Positions 27,353 to 37,400 of a stretch of DNA of 64,000 nucleotides are shown here, piece after piece. Made by a program: the position numbers and the translations under genes. Below the pieces are notes generated by a model. It searched no databases. It saw only the letters and a program-made list of their open reading frames with translations, and was not told the DNA's origin. Every line of letters begins with the position of its first letter. Within the stretch, counting starts at the first letter, position 1. Source of the stretch: Cyclobacteriaceae bacterium (lineage in GTDB: Bacteria; Bacteroidota; Bacteroidia; Cytophagales; Cyclobacteriaceae). The stretch covers positions 1 to 64,000 of the forward strand of contig JAFIEV010000022.1 of NCBI GenBank assembly GCA_020832305.1, written 5' to 3'.

Positions 27353-28183
27353 ATGTACAAAATAATTAAGAGTACAATTGTAGTCCTTTCGTTTTTCTGT
27401 TTTTTATTATTTGCCTACCAGAATATTGCCCAGGAGGTACAGGAGGTAATAGAGCAAAAAAGTGATGAAAAAGATGGCTGGATAATGCTTTTTAATGGAA
27501 AGAATCTGGATGGTTGGCAGGTAAAATTTAAAGGCTATCCGTTGGGCCATAATTATAAAAACACCGTTCAGGTAGAGGATGGAATGCTGAGGGTGAAATA
27601 TGACGAATGGGAAAATTTTGATGGGGTATTCGGACATATATTCTATAACGAAGCGTTTTCCCATTATCGCCTTAGGGTTGAATATCGATTTACAGGCGAC
27701 CAGGTAAAAGGTGGGCCGGGCTGGGCTTATCGAAATAATGGACTTATGTTACATGGACAGGCGGCAGAGTCGATGGAGCTTGACCAGGATTTTCCGGTTT
27801 CTGTTGAAGTGCAGCTGCTGGGAGGAAATGGCACTGATGAAAGGTCAACCATGAATTTATGCACGCCGGGTACCCATGTGGAGATGAATGGAGCATTGAT
27901 TAAAAGGCATTGTACCGGTTCAAAATCAAAGACCTATCATGGAGATCAATGGGTAAGTGTTGAAGTTGAAGTAAGGGGCGGAGAAATCATTCGACATTTT
28001 GTAGATGGGGAAGAAGTAATGTCTTATGAAAAGCCACAATTAGATCCTGAGGATCAATATTCTCAGAAGTTACTACCAGAAGATGGCGATGTTATACTGC
28101 GGAAAGGAACCATTTCTATACAGGCAGAGAGCCACCCGACCGATTTCAGAAAGATTGAAATATTGGTATTAAACGATGATTAA
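27353..28183 (+). CDS. DUF1080 (3-keto-disaccharide hydrolase-like) secreted protein
   Basis: A 276-residue protein with an N-terminal hydrophobic signal (about 1-26) and a concanavalin-like DUF1080 domain from about residue 41. Hallmarks are GWIMLFNGKNLDGWQVK, VEDGMLRV, YRLRVEYRF, NNGLMLHG, SVEVQLLGG and the end GTISIQAESHPTDFRKIEI. Several family members hydrolyse 3-keto-glucosides or bind glycans. It follows the sialidase-fold gene in the same direction and likely acts with it at the envelope. Catalytic specificity cannot be read from the sequence. Confidence 0.88.
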   Translation: MYKIIKSTIVVLSFFCFLLFAYQNIAQEVQEVIEQKSDEKDGWIMLFNGKNLDGWQVKFKGYPLGHNYKNTVQVEDGMLRVKYDEWENFDGVFGHIFYNEAFSHYRLRVEYRFTGDQVKGGPGWAYRNNGLMLHGQAAESMELDQDFPVSVEVQLLGGNGTDERSTMNLCTPGTHVEMNGALIKRHCTGSKSKTYHGDQWVSVEVEVRGGEIIRHFVDGEEVMSYEKPQLDPEDQYSQKLLPEDGDVILRKGTISIQAESHPTDFRKIEILVLNDD

Positions 28184-28448
28184 AATGGGTCAAATTGTTA
28201 TTATATTATCACTTATATCGTGACATGTTTAAAAAATACACATGAATAGGCAATAAAAATTACGAAACTACTATCATTTAATCAAATTCCCCCTAAATTG
28301 CGCGCTCAAATTGATAGGCAGCAAATGTGCATTAGCTGGCTGAAACTATTTCCATGCTGACGATTTAATATTATCCAATTCAAATTATCAAAATCATAGG
28401 ATCCGGGTGTGAACATCATTCCGGATAAAAAATTATTGTCTATACATA

Positions 28449-29984
28449 ATGAAAAAGTATTTTAACCTATTTGACCTTTCTCAAAAAGTAAATTATAAAA
28501 CCGAGGTGCTTTCAGGCCTCACAGTAGCTTTGGCTCTCGTACCTGAAGCTGTGGCTTTTGCTTTAATAGCCGGTTTATCACCCCTTACCGGTCTGTATGC
28601 TGCCTTTATGATGGGTTTGGTGACATCCATTTTGGGTGGTCGTCCGGGTATGATTTCCGGTGCTACCGGAGCCGTAGCCATTGTATTGGTAACCCTTGCC
28701 AAGAGCCATGGGCCAGAATACATATTTGCCACGGTAATTTTTGCAGGGCTTATACAAATGGCTGCCGGTTTTTTAAAACTTGGAAAATTTATTCGTCTTG
28801 TGCCTCATCCTGTAATATTTGGCTTTGTCAATGGTCTGGCCATTATCATTTTTGTTTCTCAGCTCGATCAGTTTAAGTCTGCAGATGGCACCTGGCTGCG
28901 TGGTGAAACTTTGTATATTTTGCTGGGCCTTGTATTGCTCACGATGTTGATCATATGGGGTTTGCCTAAATTTACCAAAGCCATCCCTGCTTCTCTTACC
29001 GCTATTTTGGTGGTTTTCGGGCTGGTGATTTTTCTGGGGATTGACACCAAAACCGTTGGTGACATCGCCTCTATACAAGGTGGTTTTCCTCCATTTAACA
29101 TTCCTTCCGTTCCTTTCACCTGGGAAAACATCATGTTAATTCTCCCCTATGCATCGATAGTGGCTGGGGTTGGGCTGATCGAAAGTTTATTGACCCTCAA
29201 CATTATTGATGAAATAACCGAAACGCGGGGCAGGAGTAATAAAGAAGCCATTGCCCAGGGCACAGCGAATGTATTATCGGGTTTTTTCTCCGGCATGGGT
29301 GGTTGTGCCATGATTGGTCAGAGTTTGATCAATGTTTCGAATGGAGCAAGGGCGAGATTGTCGGGCATTGTGGCTTCGGTGATGCTGCTGGTTTTTGTAA
29401 TGTACGGGTCGGCACTCATTGAGCAGGTGCCTATGGCAGCCCTGACCGGCCTGATGATCATGGTAGCGATTGGAACTTTTGAATGGGCCAGTTTACGCAC
29501 TTTCCGAAGAATGCCCAAATCAGATATTTTTGTAATGGTCATGGTGACCCTGGTTACAGTTTTTCTTCATAATCTGGCCCTGGCAGTCATTATAGGTGTG
29601 ATCATAGCGGCATTGGTTTTTGCCTGGGATAATGCCATTCGCATACGGGCCCGCAAAAGAACGGATGCCGATGGGGTGAAACACTATGAGATATACGGTC
29701 CGCTTTTCTTTGGCTCCGTGGCGGCTTTTAATGAAAAATTTGATGTGTTGAGTGATCCTGAAAAAGTGATCATCGATTTTCAGGAAAGTAGGGTAGTGGA
29801 TATGTCGGCCATTGAGGCTTTGAATAAAATCACAGAACGTTATGACAAGGTTGGCAAGACGGTTTTGCTTAAGCACCTGAGTCCGGATTGCCGAAAGCTG
29901 TTGAAAAATGCTGAAAAAATCATCGATGTAAATGTGCTGGAAGACCCTACCTATAAGGTGCTGGCAGATGGTTTGTCGAAGTAG
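28449..29984 (+). CDS. SulP-family anion permease with STAS domain
   Basis: A 511-residue inner-membrane transporter. The N-terminal two thirds hold 10-12 helices with SulP signatures (LVPEAVAFALIAGLSPLTGLYAAF, GATGAVAIVLV and GGCAMIGQSLINVSNGARARLSG). The last about 100 residues form a STAS domain (KVIIDFQESRVVDMSAIEALNKI). SulP proteins carry sulfate, bicarbonate or other anions. With many sulfatases nearby, a sulfate route is tempting but not shown, and bicarbonate transport is equally common in this family. It is flanked by non-coding DNA and appears to be a single-gene unit. Confidence 0.93.
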   Translation: MKKYFNLFDLSQKVNYKTEVLSGLTVALALVPEAVAFALIAGLSPLTGLYAAFMMGLVTSILGGRPGMISGATGAVAIVLVTLAKSHGPEYIFATVIFAGLIQMAAGFLKLGKFIRLVPHPVIFGFVNGLAIIIFVSQLDQFKSADGTWLRGETLYILLGLVLLTMLIIWGLPKFTKAIPASLTAILVVFGLVIFLGIDTKTVGDIASIQGGFPPFNIPSVPFTWENIMLILPYASIVAGVGLIESLLTLNIIDEITETRGRSNKEAIAQGTANVLSGFFSGMGGCAMIGQSLINVSNGARARLSGIVASVMLLVFVMYGSALIEQVPMAALTGLMIMVAIGTFEWASLRTFRRMPKSDIFVMVMVTLVTVFLHNLALAVIIGVIIAALVFAWDNAIRIRARKRTDADGVKHYEIYGPLFFGSVAAFNEKFDVLSDPEKVIIDFQESRVVDMSAIEALNKITERYDKVGKTVLLKHLSPDCRKLLKNAEKIIDVNVLEDPTYKVLADGLSK

Positions 29985-30015
29985 TTCTTAATAGTTCGTA
30001 GCTCGTAGTGAAGCA

Positions 30016-30049
30016 AACTTTTCCAAAGTTCTAAAACTTTGGAAAAGTT
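30016..30049. repeat. REP-like palindrome, copy A
   Basis: Two perfectly complementary 15-base arms (AACTTTTCCAAAGTT and AACTTTGGAAAAGTT) are separated by CTAA. It lies just past the 3' end of the transposase relic and 30 bases after the SulP gene, where it could also act as a transcript-end hairpin. Confidence 0.85.
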
Positions 30050-30052
30050 GCA

Positions 30053-30505
30053 TTACTCTACATTTGAATTTAGAATCAAATCTCTTTTAGTATCAATAGT
30101 AAAATTTAGATGTTCCAGATCTTCAAAATAATCCCAGCATGTACTTATTCTGACCTCGGAAGGGCTTTGTTTAGAAAAACATTCATTCCAACTGGACCAT
30201 TTCCATAGCTCTTGCGATTCAACAAAACCATGTTTTACAGGATTAAGGAGTATATAAAGAAAGGTTTCCTGCTATTGAGTATCTGAATCTACAGAATTTC
30301 GCTTAAAATTTTTTAAAAACAGACTCCCTTTTCGTTCATATTTTTTATTATATGCCTGTGTATATGAACTGAATAAGTTTGAAAACTGCTTGCTTATAAA
30401 GTAGCTTTGAAACTTTTCCAAAGTTCCAAACTTTGGAAAAGTTCTGTCGAAGGTCTTTTTGTAAGCAGGATAATCTTCCAGGCCTTTTAAAATCTTCTTC
30501 GGCAT
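30053..30505 (-). pseudogene. REP-associated (IS200-like, Y1) transposase relic
   Basis: The frame resembles the C-terminal half of Bacteroidota REP-associated tyrosine transposases: ISKQFSNLFSSYTQAYNKKY, ERKGSLFLKNFKR, then after an in-frame TAG (30272-30274) FLYILLNPVKHGFVE and LWKWSSWNE, ending at TAA 30053-30055. The N-terminal half with the HUH metal site is missing or unrecognisable. A REP palindrome lies inside the frame and is translated as TFPKFGTLEKF. Another palindrome abuts the 3' end. The in-frame stop and missing front make it non-functional. The family call rests on pattern memory of the conserved QFSNLF...GSLF...FKR and NPVKHG motifs. Confidence 0.75.
30411..30443. repeat. REP-like palindrome, copy B (inside transposase relic)
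   Basis: The same 15-base arms as copy A with a three-base CCA loop. It is identical over 33 bases to copy C at 63565-63597. It lies in frame within the transposase-like sequence. Confidence 0.88.
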
Positions 30506-30589
30506 ACCTGCGAATTCCGAAAGCTGAGATCTGAACGAAATGCCTTTTGATTTTGGGGCATCCGATGTATGCCATCTTTTCTCCTCTTT

Positions 30590-30913
30590 TCAATCCACAT
30601 AGGTTTCTTTTATTACTTCTTTACATTTTTCAATTTCCGAAGGGGTCAATTTTTCGAATACCTTAATGATTCGGGTTTTGTCTACTGTCCTGATTTGATC
30701 GACTGCAATCATTCCTTTCTTTCCGTTGTGGTTGACCGAAACCCTGGTGGGATATTTTTTTAAATTTGTTGTCATCGGAGCAAGAACGATTGAGTTCAGA
30801 TGCTTGTTCATTTCATCCGGAGAGATAATAACACAAGGTCTGGTTTTTTTTATTTCACTTCCAACCGTTGGGTCAAGGTTTACAAGTACGATTGAATACT
30901 GACTTACATCCAT
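30590..30913 (-). CDS. mazF: MazF/PemK-type toxin (endoribonuclease)
   Basis: A 107-residue protein with the PemK/MazF fold. Family features are YSIVLVNLDPTVGSEIKKTRPCVIIS near the start, NSIVLAPMTTNLKKYPTRV, and GMIAVDQIRTVDKTRI. Members cut mRNA at short sequence motifs and are held inactive by the cognate antitoxin. The start overlaps the antitoxin's end by ten bases, so translation is coupled and antitoxin is made first. The gene ends directly against the transposase relic. Whether the pair acts in stress, phage defence or plasmid-like maintenance is not visible. Confidence 0.92.
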   Translation of the reverse strand: MDVSQYSIVLVNLDPTVGSEIKKTRPCVIISPDEMNKHLNSIVLAPMTTNLKKYPTRVSVNHNGKKGMIAVDQIRTVDKTRIIKVFEKLTPSEIEKCKEVIKETYVD

Positions 30914-31149
30914 TCCTCAAGATTTTCATCATCAAAGACATCGTTCATCAGCAATTTGTCGTCACCGTTTTCGCTCATTTTCTTAAATTCCTTTTCCCAA
31001 TTTTTTCGTGGTGAAGCAATAGGTTTAATAATAATTTGCCCTTTCTCAAGAATCAATTCTACTTTGTCTTTGATATTGTATTTTTCCAAAATAGTCTTGC
31101 TAAGGCGAATGCCCTTAGAATTTCCAATTTTAATTACCGATGTTTCCAT
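30904..31149 (-). CDS. mazE: AbrB/MazE-type antitoxin
   Basis: An 81-residue protein with an N-terminal SpoVT-AbrB swapped-hairpin DNA-binding domain (VIKIGNSKGIRLSKTILEKYNI, then KVELILEKGQIIIKP). An acidic C-terminal tail (DDKLLMNDVFDDENLEEWM) would wrap the toxin and block its active site. The toxin gene overlaps by ten bases. Autoregulation through the AbrB domain at the promoter just upstream is usual for the family. Confidence 0.92.
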   Translation of the reverse strand: METSVIKIGNSKGIRLSKTILEKYNIKDKVELILEKGQIIIKPIASPRKNWEKEFKKMSENGDDKLLMNDVFDDENLEEWM

Positions 31150-31168
31150 ATCAGTCTCTATGTTATTA

Positions 31169-31199
31169 CAAAGTAAATACTTTTTAATGAATTGTCAAA
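31169..31199 (-). promoter_or_regulatory. Probable promoter of the mazEF-type pair
   Basis: On the minus strand TTTG (31196-31199) is followed after 19 bases by TTACTTTG (31169-31176), seven of eight matches to the Bacteroidota -7 element TAnnTTTG with ideal spacing. The antitoxin ATG lies 20 bases downstream. Confidence 0.55.
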
Positions 31200-31221
31200 C
31201 CAATTACCAGGCTTTTCGGGC

Positions 31222-32463
31222 TTAATCATTGAATACCGCCAAATCACCTGCCGCATTAAACAATACATGACTTTCGGACAGTATTTCGATGTTTGAGTCG
31301 TTTTTCAGCTCATCGGCAAGGGCAGCAGAGATATAGATTTCACCGAGTTGCAGAGTATTTCTGATCACCATGATTTTGGCTTTTAAGAGGTCCTGAACAC
31401 CGCAGGATCGCAAGGCAATTTCCATGGCTTCGCGGTCTGTCCGGGCTACGACCGGTATTTTGCCCCGCTCGAGAAAGGTACTGGTGACTATGTTTTCCCG
31501 GGTGCTGTTCAGGTCAATTTTATCAAAAAGCCTCTGACTGATCACATCGGCCAATCCGACGCCTATGGCATTACCATGTGATGCAGGGGTTAAATCCAGG
31601 GCTGCTATTCTTTTAATCTGTGGTTTAGCTGGTTCCGGTTCCCCTTCGATTTTCATCCTGCCGATGATGTTGGTGTCCATTCCGGTGCCGCTGATATCTT
31701 TGCCCAATTCTTTTACCATAAGCACATCAGCAGATGTAACAGGCAGAAAAGGCATATGGTCACGGGCCATTTTCAACAGGCGAGGCTCTTCATCCCATAT
31801 CTGCTGTGCATGTAAGGCGGCAATATGCATAGTTTGGTCGTATGCATCTTCAACAATGGCAAGGCCACCCAGGATTTTGCCGGTACCCAAAATGAATTTT
31901 GCCACTTCCGGTATATAATCCCTTAAACCTTTCACCCCGTATTGATGGATTTCACTGGCCTGTAATGGCCCGCCCAATCCTATCACCGCCATTTTTATGA
32001 GTCCGCTTTCATATTTACCCCTGAAGTCGGTATGCGGTTTAATGCGGTTGATCAGTATGATGCCATCTGCCCGATCGACCATGGCACTTAAATACACCTT
32101 ACATGGTGATTTTTTTGCCTCTATTTTCCGGTAATCTGCGGTTGCCATCACCGGCGCTCCCATATAGGGCTCCGTAATTCCATAGGATGCCAGCACCTCT
32201 TTTTGTCCATCGGGATTTGCGCTTCCATGGCTACCCATAGCCGGGAAAATAAAGGGTCGGGCACCTTTTTCTTCAAGAAAGGACACCAGGGTTTTTACAA
32301 TAACCGTCAGGTTGCGAATACCCCGGCTGCCTACGGCTATTCCGATGCTGGAGCCAGGTTTCACAGTACTCCCAAAACCGTTATTTGCTTGTTGCCTTGT
32401 AATAGCAATTACATTGTCCAAACTACGTCTTTGGAACCCAGGTTTTATTTTTATCATTTTCAT
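31222..32463 (-). CDS. LarA-like N-terminal (DUF2088-type) protein
   Basis: A 413-residue cytoplasmic protein. The first half resembles the N-terminal domain of lactate racemase-type proteins: GIAVGSRGIRNLTVIVKTL, ARPFIFPAMGSHGSAN, then GQKEVLASYGI and INRIKPHTDFRGKYESGLIKM. A role as a nickel-pincer racemase or a related 2-hydroxyacid enzyme is suggested, but the usual LarA C-terminal signatures are not obvious and no LarB, LarC or LarE genes are seen nearby. It appears to be a single-gene unit with its own -7 element. Confidence 0.6.
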   Translation of the reverse strand: MKMIKIKPGFQRRSLDNVIAITRQQANNGFGSTVKPGSSIGIAVGSRGIRNLTVIVKTLVSFLEEKGARPFIFPAMGSHGSANPDGQKEVLASYGITEPYMGAPVMATADYRKIEAKKSPCKVYLSAMVDRADGIILINRIKPHTDFRGKYESGLIKMAVIGLGGPLQASEIHQYGVKGLRDYIPEVAKFILGTGKILGGLAIVEDAYDQTMHIAALHAQQIWDEEPRLLKMARDHMPFLPVTSADVLMVKELGKDISGTGMDTNIIGRMKIEGEPEPAKPQIKRIAALDLTPASHGNAIGVGLADVISQRLFDKIDLNSTRENIVTSTFLERGKIPVVARTDREAMEIALRSCGVQDLLKAKIMVIRNTLQLGEIYISAALADELKNDSNIEILSESHVLFNAAGDLAVFND

Positions 32464-32485
32464 ATATCCAGTGCGGTATATTTAT

Positions 32486-32493
32486 CAAATTTA
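32486..32493 (-). promoter_or_regulatory. -7 promoter element (TAAATTTG)
   Basis: A perfect match to TAnnTTTG on the minus strand, 23 bases before the ATG at 32463. No clear -33 TTG was seen, so this is a partial promoter call. Confidence 0.4.
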
Positions 32494-32678
32494 GCCGGAA
32501 AGGCCTCGTTTTTTGCCAGTATATAGGATAATCCATTGCAAATTGCATAAGAATCTATGCAAAAAATACATTCCTTTTGGAATAATTTCTACGATTGGAT
32601 AATATTTTTTTCAAATATGTAAGTAATCCTGCGAGACTTGCTTGTCTTAAGATTACATTTGAAAACTCTTATCGTCTT

Positions 32679-33347
32679 ATGCAAAAAAACTACGACGAAT
32701 CAAATAAAAATGCAGAGTCTGAATCTATTCCCGGGGTTGCACATGTAAAAAGCAATTCTTCTGATGTTATCACCTCAGATGATGAAATCCTGATTAGAAA
32801 GGCATTTAATGATCAGCCTGAAAAAGGCATGGAATTATTGTACCTGCGGTACTATCAGCCTTTATGTTCTCATGCGGTGAAATACGTAGTTTCAAGGCAA
32901 TTGGCAGAGGATATGGTTTCAGATCTTTTTTTTAAATTTTATGAGCAAAAAAAATATGAAAATATTCAAAGCTCTTTTCGTCTTTATCTTTTCAGGGCTG
33001 TCCGCAATACAGGATTTAATTATCTAAAATGGGATGTAGCCCGCAATCATAAACTGGAAGATTTTCCTGAACCGGTAATTGCTGAAACTTATCAGCCCGA
33101 CAGCATAACTCAATATGAAGATTTGTGTAAAGATCTGGAGAAAGCTGTAAGTGCATTGCCTGTACAACAGCGCAGAATTTATCTCTCTTTTCAATTCGAA
33201 GGAAAAAGTATGAAAGACATCGCCTTCGACCTCGGTTTATCAGCTCGCACCGTTGAAGTGCAAATTTACAGGGCCAGAAATACAGTTCGCGCTTTACTGA
33301 GGGATAAATGGCTTACCCTCTGGGGTGTATTGTTATTTTTTCAGTAA
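32679..33347 (+). CDS. ECF-type RNA polymerase sigma factor
   Basis: I start at ATG 32679 (222 residues); the longer frame opens with TTG at 32595 and adds residues with no sigma similarity. Region 2 shows FNDQPEKGMELLYLRYYQPLC and AEDMVSDLFFKFYEQKKYENIQ. Region 4 shows ALPVQQRRIYLSFQFEGKSM and the HTH KDIAFDLGLSARTVEVQIYRAR. A short hydrophobic end (LWGVLLFFQ) is typical of SusC-linked sigma factors. It is followed by FecR, SusC and SusD on the same strand and should control the second PUL. Confidence 0.92.
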   Translation: MQKNYDESNKNAESESIPGVAHVKSNSSDVITSDDEILIRKAFNDQPEKGMELLYLRYYQPLCSHAVKYVVSRQLAEDMVSDLFFKFYEQKKYENIQSSFRLYLFRAVRNTGFNYLKWDVARNHKLEDFPEPVIAETYQPDSITQYEDLCKDLEKAVSALPVQQRRIYLSFQFEGKSMKDIAFDLGLSARTVEVQIYRARNTVRALLRDKWLTLWGVLLFFQ

Positions 33348-33410
33348 AAACTTTATTCACATAAGTAGTTAAGACTGCCAGAATTGTCTTTGAATTAAAT
33401 ACCTACATCA

Positions 33411-34403
33411 ATGCAAAATAGATCAACCATACGAAAAATTTTATTTGAATATTTTAAAGGGTCGGCAACATCGGTTCAAAAGAAGTGGATTGAGGAATGG
33501 GTAAAACAATCTAATGAAAATGAAGAATTGTTTTATCAATATCTGGAAGAATGGGAGCGAATAAATCCACAATACATTGCTGACTCGCAGCTGGCTTTTG
33601 AAAATTTTGTGGAAAGGTTGAATCATCCCTCGAAATCTACATTCAGCTTGAAGACTTCAGTTGTAACAGACCCATCCAATTTCAGATATTATTTGTTTGC
33701 AGCAGCCTCGATAGTCATTGTTTTGATGTTTGCATGGTCATTCAGAGATCCCATTCTGAACAAGACCTTTACGACCCGCCATGGTGAAATAAAAATGATC
33801 GTGCTCTCAGATGGCACTCATGTAAATTTAAATGCCAACAGCATATTAAAAGTCAGAAGATCGTGGCTGGGCGAGTCACAAAGATTAGCCTTTTTAGATG
33901 GAGAGGCATTTTTTGACGTGAGTTATCACGAATTTAAAAAATTTAAAATCAGAACAGACAATCAACTTGAAGTTGTAGTACACGGTACAGAGTTCAACAT
34001 GTATACACGACATAAAACAACCCAGGTTGTATTGAAAAAAGGCAAGGTAGAGCTTGTTAAATATGATGATTTGGGAAGCAACTCTATTTTTATGAAACCC
34101 GGTGAAATGATTCGCCTCGAACCTGATGGAAATTTAAACAAAACACAGGTAGTGGAGCCTGATCAATATTCTTCATGGAAAGACCACAGATATATTTTTG
34201 ATAAAACATCTCTGCGTCAAATCGGAAATATGATTTTTGATAATTACGGACTCAATGTGATTGTCAATGATACTGTTTTAAATGACTTAACTGTTTCAGG
34301 GTCATTTACGGCAATTGACGTTGATGATTTTGCCAATTCTGTCGCACAGGTGCTTGATATAAAATTCCAGAGAGAAGGGGACACGATATTTTTTTCTGAC
34401 TAA
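33411..34403 (+). CDS. FecR-family anti-sigma factor
   Basis: A 330-residue inner-membrane protein: cytoplasmic helical part 1-90 (FEYFKGSATSVQKKWIEEWV), a transmembrane helix about 92-110 (YYLFAAASIVIVLMFAWS), a FecR domain (MIVLSDGTHVNLNANSILKV, LDGEAFFDVSYHEFKKF and VHGTEFNMYT), and a DUF4974-like end (GNMIFDNYGLNVIVND, LTVSGSFTAIDVDDF). It should relay the state of the SusC STN domain to the sigma factor encoded 63 bases upstream. Confidence 0.92.
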   Translation: MQNRSTIRKILFEYFKGSATSVQKKWIEEWVKQSNENEELFYQYLEEWERINPQYIADSQLAFENFVERLNHPSKSTFSLKTSVVTDPSNFRYYLFAAASIVIVLMFAWSFRDPILNKTFTTRHGEIKMIVLSDGTHVNLNANSILKVRRSWLGESQRLAFLDGEAFFDVSYHEFKKFKIRTDNQLEVVVHGTEFNMYTRHKTTQVVLKKGKVELVKYDDLGSNSIFMKPGEMIRLEPDGNLNKTQVVEPDQYSSWKDHRYIFDKTSLRQIGNMIFDNYGLNVIVNDTVLNDLTVSGSFTAIDVDDFANSVAQVLDIKFQREGDTIFFSD

Positions 34404-34448
34404 TCTAACTTCTTGAAATTCAATTAATTTTTAAACCCCAAAAAATTT

Positions 34449-37400
34449 ATGACTAAAAATTTACTTCTGGTTGCATTATGGGTAATGGTAATGTTTCCGG
34501 TTCACAATTCCAGATCAGATGTTTATATTGATCCTGATCAGGCCATTCCAGTAAGTGAGAATATTCAAGATCAGACAAAAAATCACTTACCAGGGGAAAG
34601 AATAAAGCTTTCAGTTGCGCTTGAGTTACTGAAAGATCATTATAAAGCAGATATATTATTTGCTGATCGCTTAGTGGGCAAGGCAGTTGTCGATCAGCAA
34701 ACCATTGATTTTAACCAAAATCTTGAGAATAATTTACAACTTTTGCTCAGTCCTCATGACCTTTCTTATATAAAGCAAAAAGGGGGTTCTTATCTTATCG
34801 TAAGTAAAAATAAGCCAATCGTTGGTAAGACCGGTGTAGCTTCAGATGACAGTACCCTTAGTTCTTTAGCAGGGATGACTGAATTTCCCGGCGCTTATCT
34901 GGCAAGTCTTGACAAATTAAAGAAAAATGATGGCAGGCTCGTCAAAGGGAAAGTTACTTCTGCGATTGATGGCGCTGAATTGCCTGGTGTTACTGTGATG
35001 ATAAAAGGGACTGCCATGGGAACCACCACTGATTTTTCTGGCGATTATACCCTGCAAGTTTCAGATGATAATGCTGTACTGGTATTTTCTTATATCGGAT
35101 ATACAAGTCAGGAAGTGATGGTTGGTAATCAGAGCATTGTGAATATACAATTGCAGGAAAGTGTGAAGACGCTTCAGGAAGCGGTTGTAACTGCATTGGG
35201 GATAAAAAGGGATAAGCAGTCACTTGGCTATTCGGTTGGTCGTGTTGATGGCGCGGATCTAACAGAGACACCACAGCCCAATTTGCTGAATGCCATGGCA
35301 GGAAAAGTTGCGGGTGTACAAATATCGCAAATGGATGGTGCCGCCGGTTCTTCGGTTAATATCATTATCAGGGGGGCCAACTCCTTAAACAATGATAATC
35401 AACCATTATTTGTAATCGATGGTGTACCCGTTGCCAATAAGCTGAATAATGGTTTTGCAGGCGCGGATATGGGCAATCCGATTTCTGATATCAATCCCAA
35501 TGATATAGAAAGCATTTCTGTATTAAAGGGGCCCAGCGCGGCTGCACTTTACGGAGCCAGGGCTGGTAATGGTGTTATTCTCATAACAACGAAATCAGGT
35601 CTTCAGGGAAGAAAAGGCATAGGTGTTTCATTTAATTCGGCGGTGGTTATGGACTTTCCTTTCCGCTATGTGCCTGTTCAGAATAAATTTGCTTCCGGTA
35701 AAAGTGGAGCACACGCCTATGAAGAAGGTGAAAACGAAAGCTGGGGTCCTCGTTTAGATGTGGGGGAAGAATGGTTGCAGTGGAACAGTGACGGACAGCC
35801 AACACCTCTGGTATCATACCCCAACCGGTTTAAGGATTTCTTTCAGACGGGTTATACCAATACCAATAACGTAGCCATAGGCGGGGACTATGATCAGGGA
35901 AGTTTCAGATTGTCGATTGGCAATATGACCAATACTGGCATAATTCCGAATACAGACTTCAGCAGGCTAACCATTGGCTTAAATACCAATTACAATATTA
36001 CAAAAAAGCTAAGGGCCACAGCCAATGTCACAATTACTGAATCGGGTTCAGACAATCGTCCGCTAATCGATGGCAGTAGAACATCGCCAGTACGAAGCCT
36101 GTATGAAACAGGTGCTCAGATAGACATCAGGGAACTCCGCCAATACTGGGTACCGGGTTCTGAAGGTATTTTGCAAAGAAAATATAAGGAAAAACAAAAC
36201 AACCCATATTTTGTGGTGCATGAAAATCCTACTGGTTTTAAACGTGACCGTACCGTAAGTAAACTTCAGCTCGACTACGATATTACAAATGATCTGGCCT
36301 TTATGGTGAGACATACGCGCGATGCCTATGAAGAACTGCAGGAAGCAAAAATAGCCTATGATAATTTCGATCAAATCAGAGGAGGATATAATGTGAGGAA
36401 TAATTTCTTCAAAGAAAATAACCTCGACATGATTTTGAGCTATAAAAAGGTTTTCAATGAAAATTGGAACATCAATACTATGGTTGGCGTGAACCGTATG
36501 GAACAGAAATACCGCCATATTGATAATAAGGCAGGGCAATTGGTGGTACCCGGTTTATTTACCATTGCCAATGGAGCTCCCGGTACAGTTTTGTATGAAA
36601 GCCACCAGTTCTGGAAAGTATTGTATGGCGCATATGGCTCAGTTTCTACAGGATATAAAAATATGCTTTATCTCGACGTAACGGCAAGAAACGACTGGTC
36701 AAGTACACTGCCGGTTGAAAACAGATCATACTTTTATCCATCGGTATCATTTAGCGCTATAATTTCTGAAATGGTGACTATGCCGGGCTGGGTAGATAAT
36801 TTTAAATTCAGGGCAGGATCAGCCCAGGTTGGTAATGATGTAGCCCCTTACAGCCTTGTGCCGACCTTCAACACTGCCCTTGACTGGGGTTCTGCCAAGA
36901 GCATGTTTATGGGAGGACTTCTTCGCAATGCCTCTTTAAAACCAGAAATATCAACTTCAACAGAGGCAGGCTTTGACATATCACTTTTTAAAAACCGATT
37001 GGGGATTGAGGGTACTTACTATGTCGTCGGTAATCGAAACCAGGTTTTGCCAATTGATCTGCCCATCGAGTCTGGTGCTTCAAGTAAATTGATCAATGCG
37101 GGTTTAGTTCAAAGCAGGGGGATTGAAATCGGTATGTTTACCACACCTGTAATTGCCGGAGATTTTCGCTGGGATATGAATATCAATTTTACCAGGAACA
37201 GAACACGTATTAAAGAACTGGCCGATGGCATTACATTTTTCAATTTCACCTCTTATCAGGGCGCTGAACTGAGAACCTATGTAGGTGGTGACATTGGTGA
37301 TATATATATGCGCCCCATGCTTACCGTAAAAGACACTGAATCGCCGTATTTTGGATATCCTGTGCTGACCGGAAGTGGACTCTATCAGACTGATAATGAT

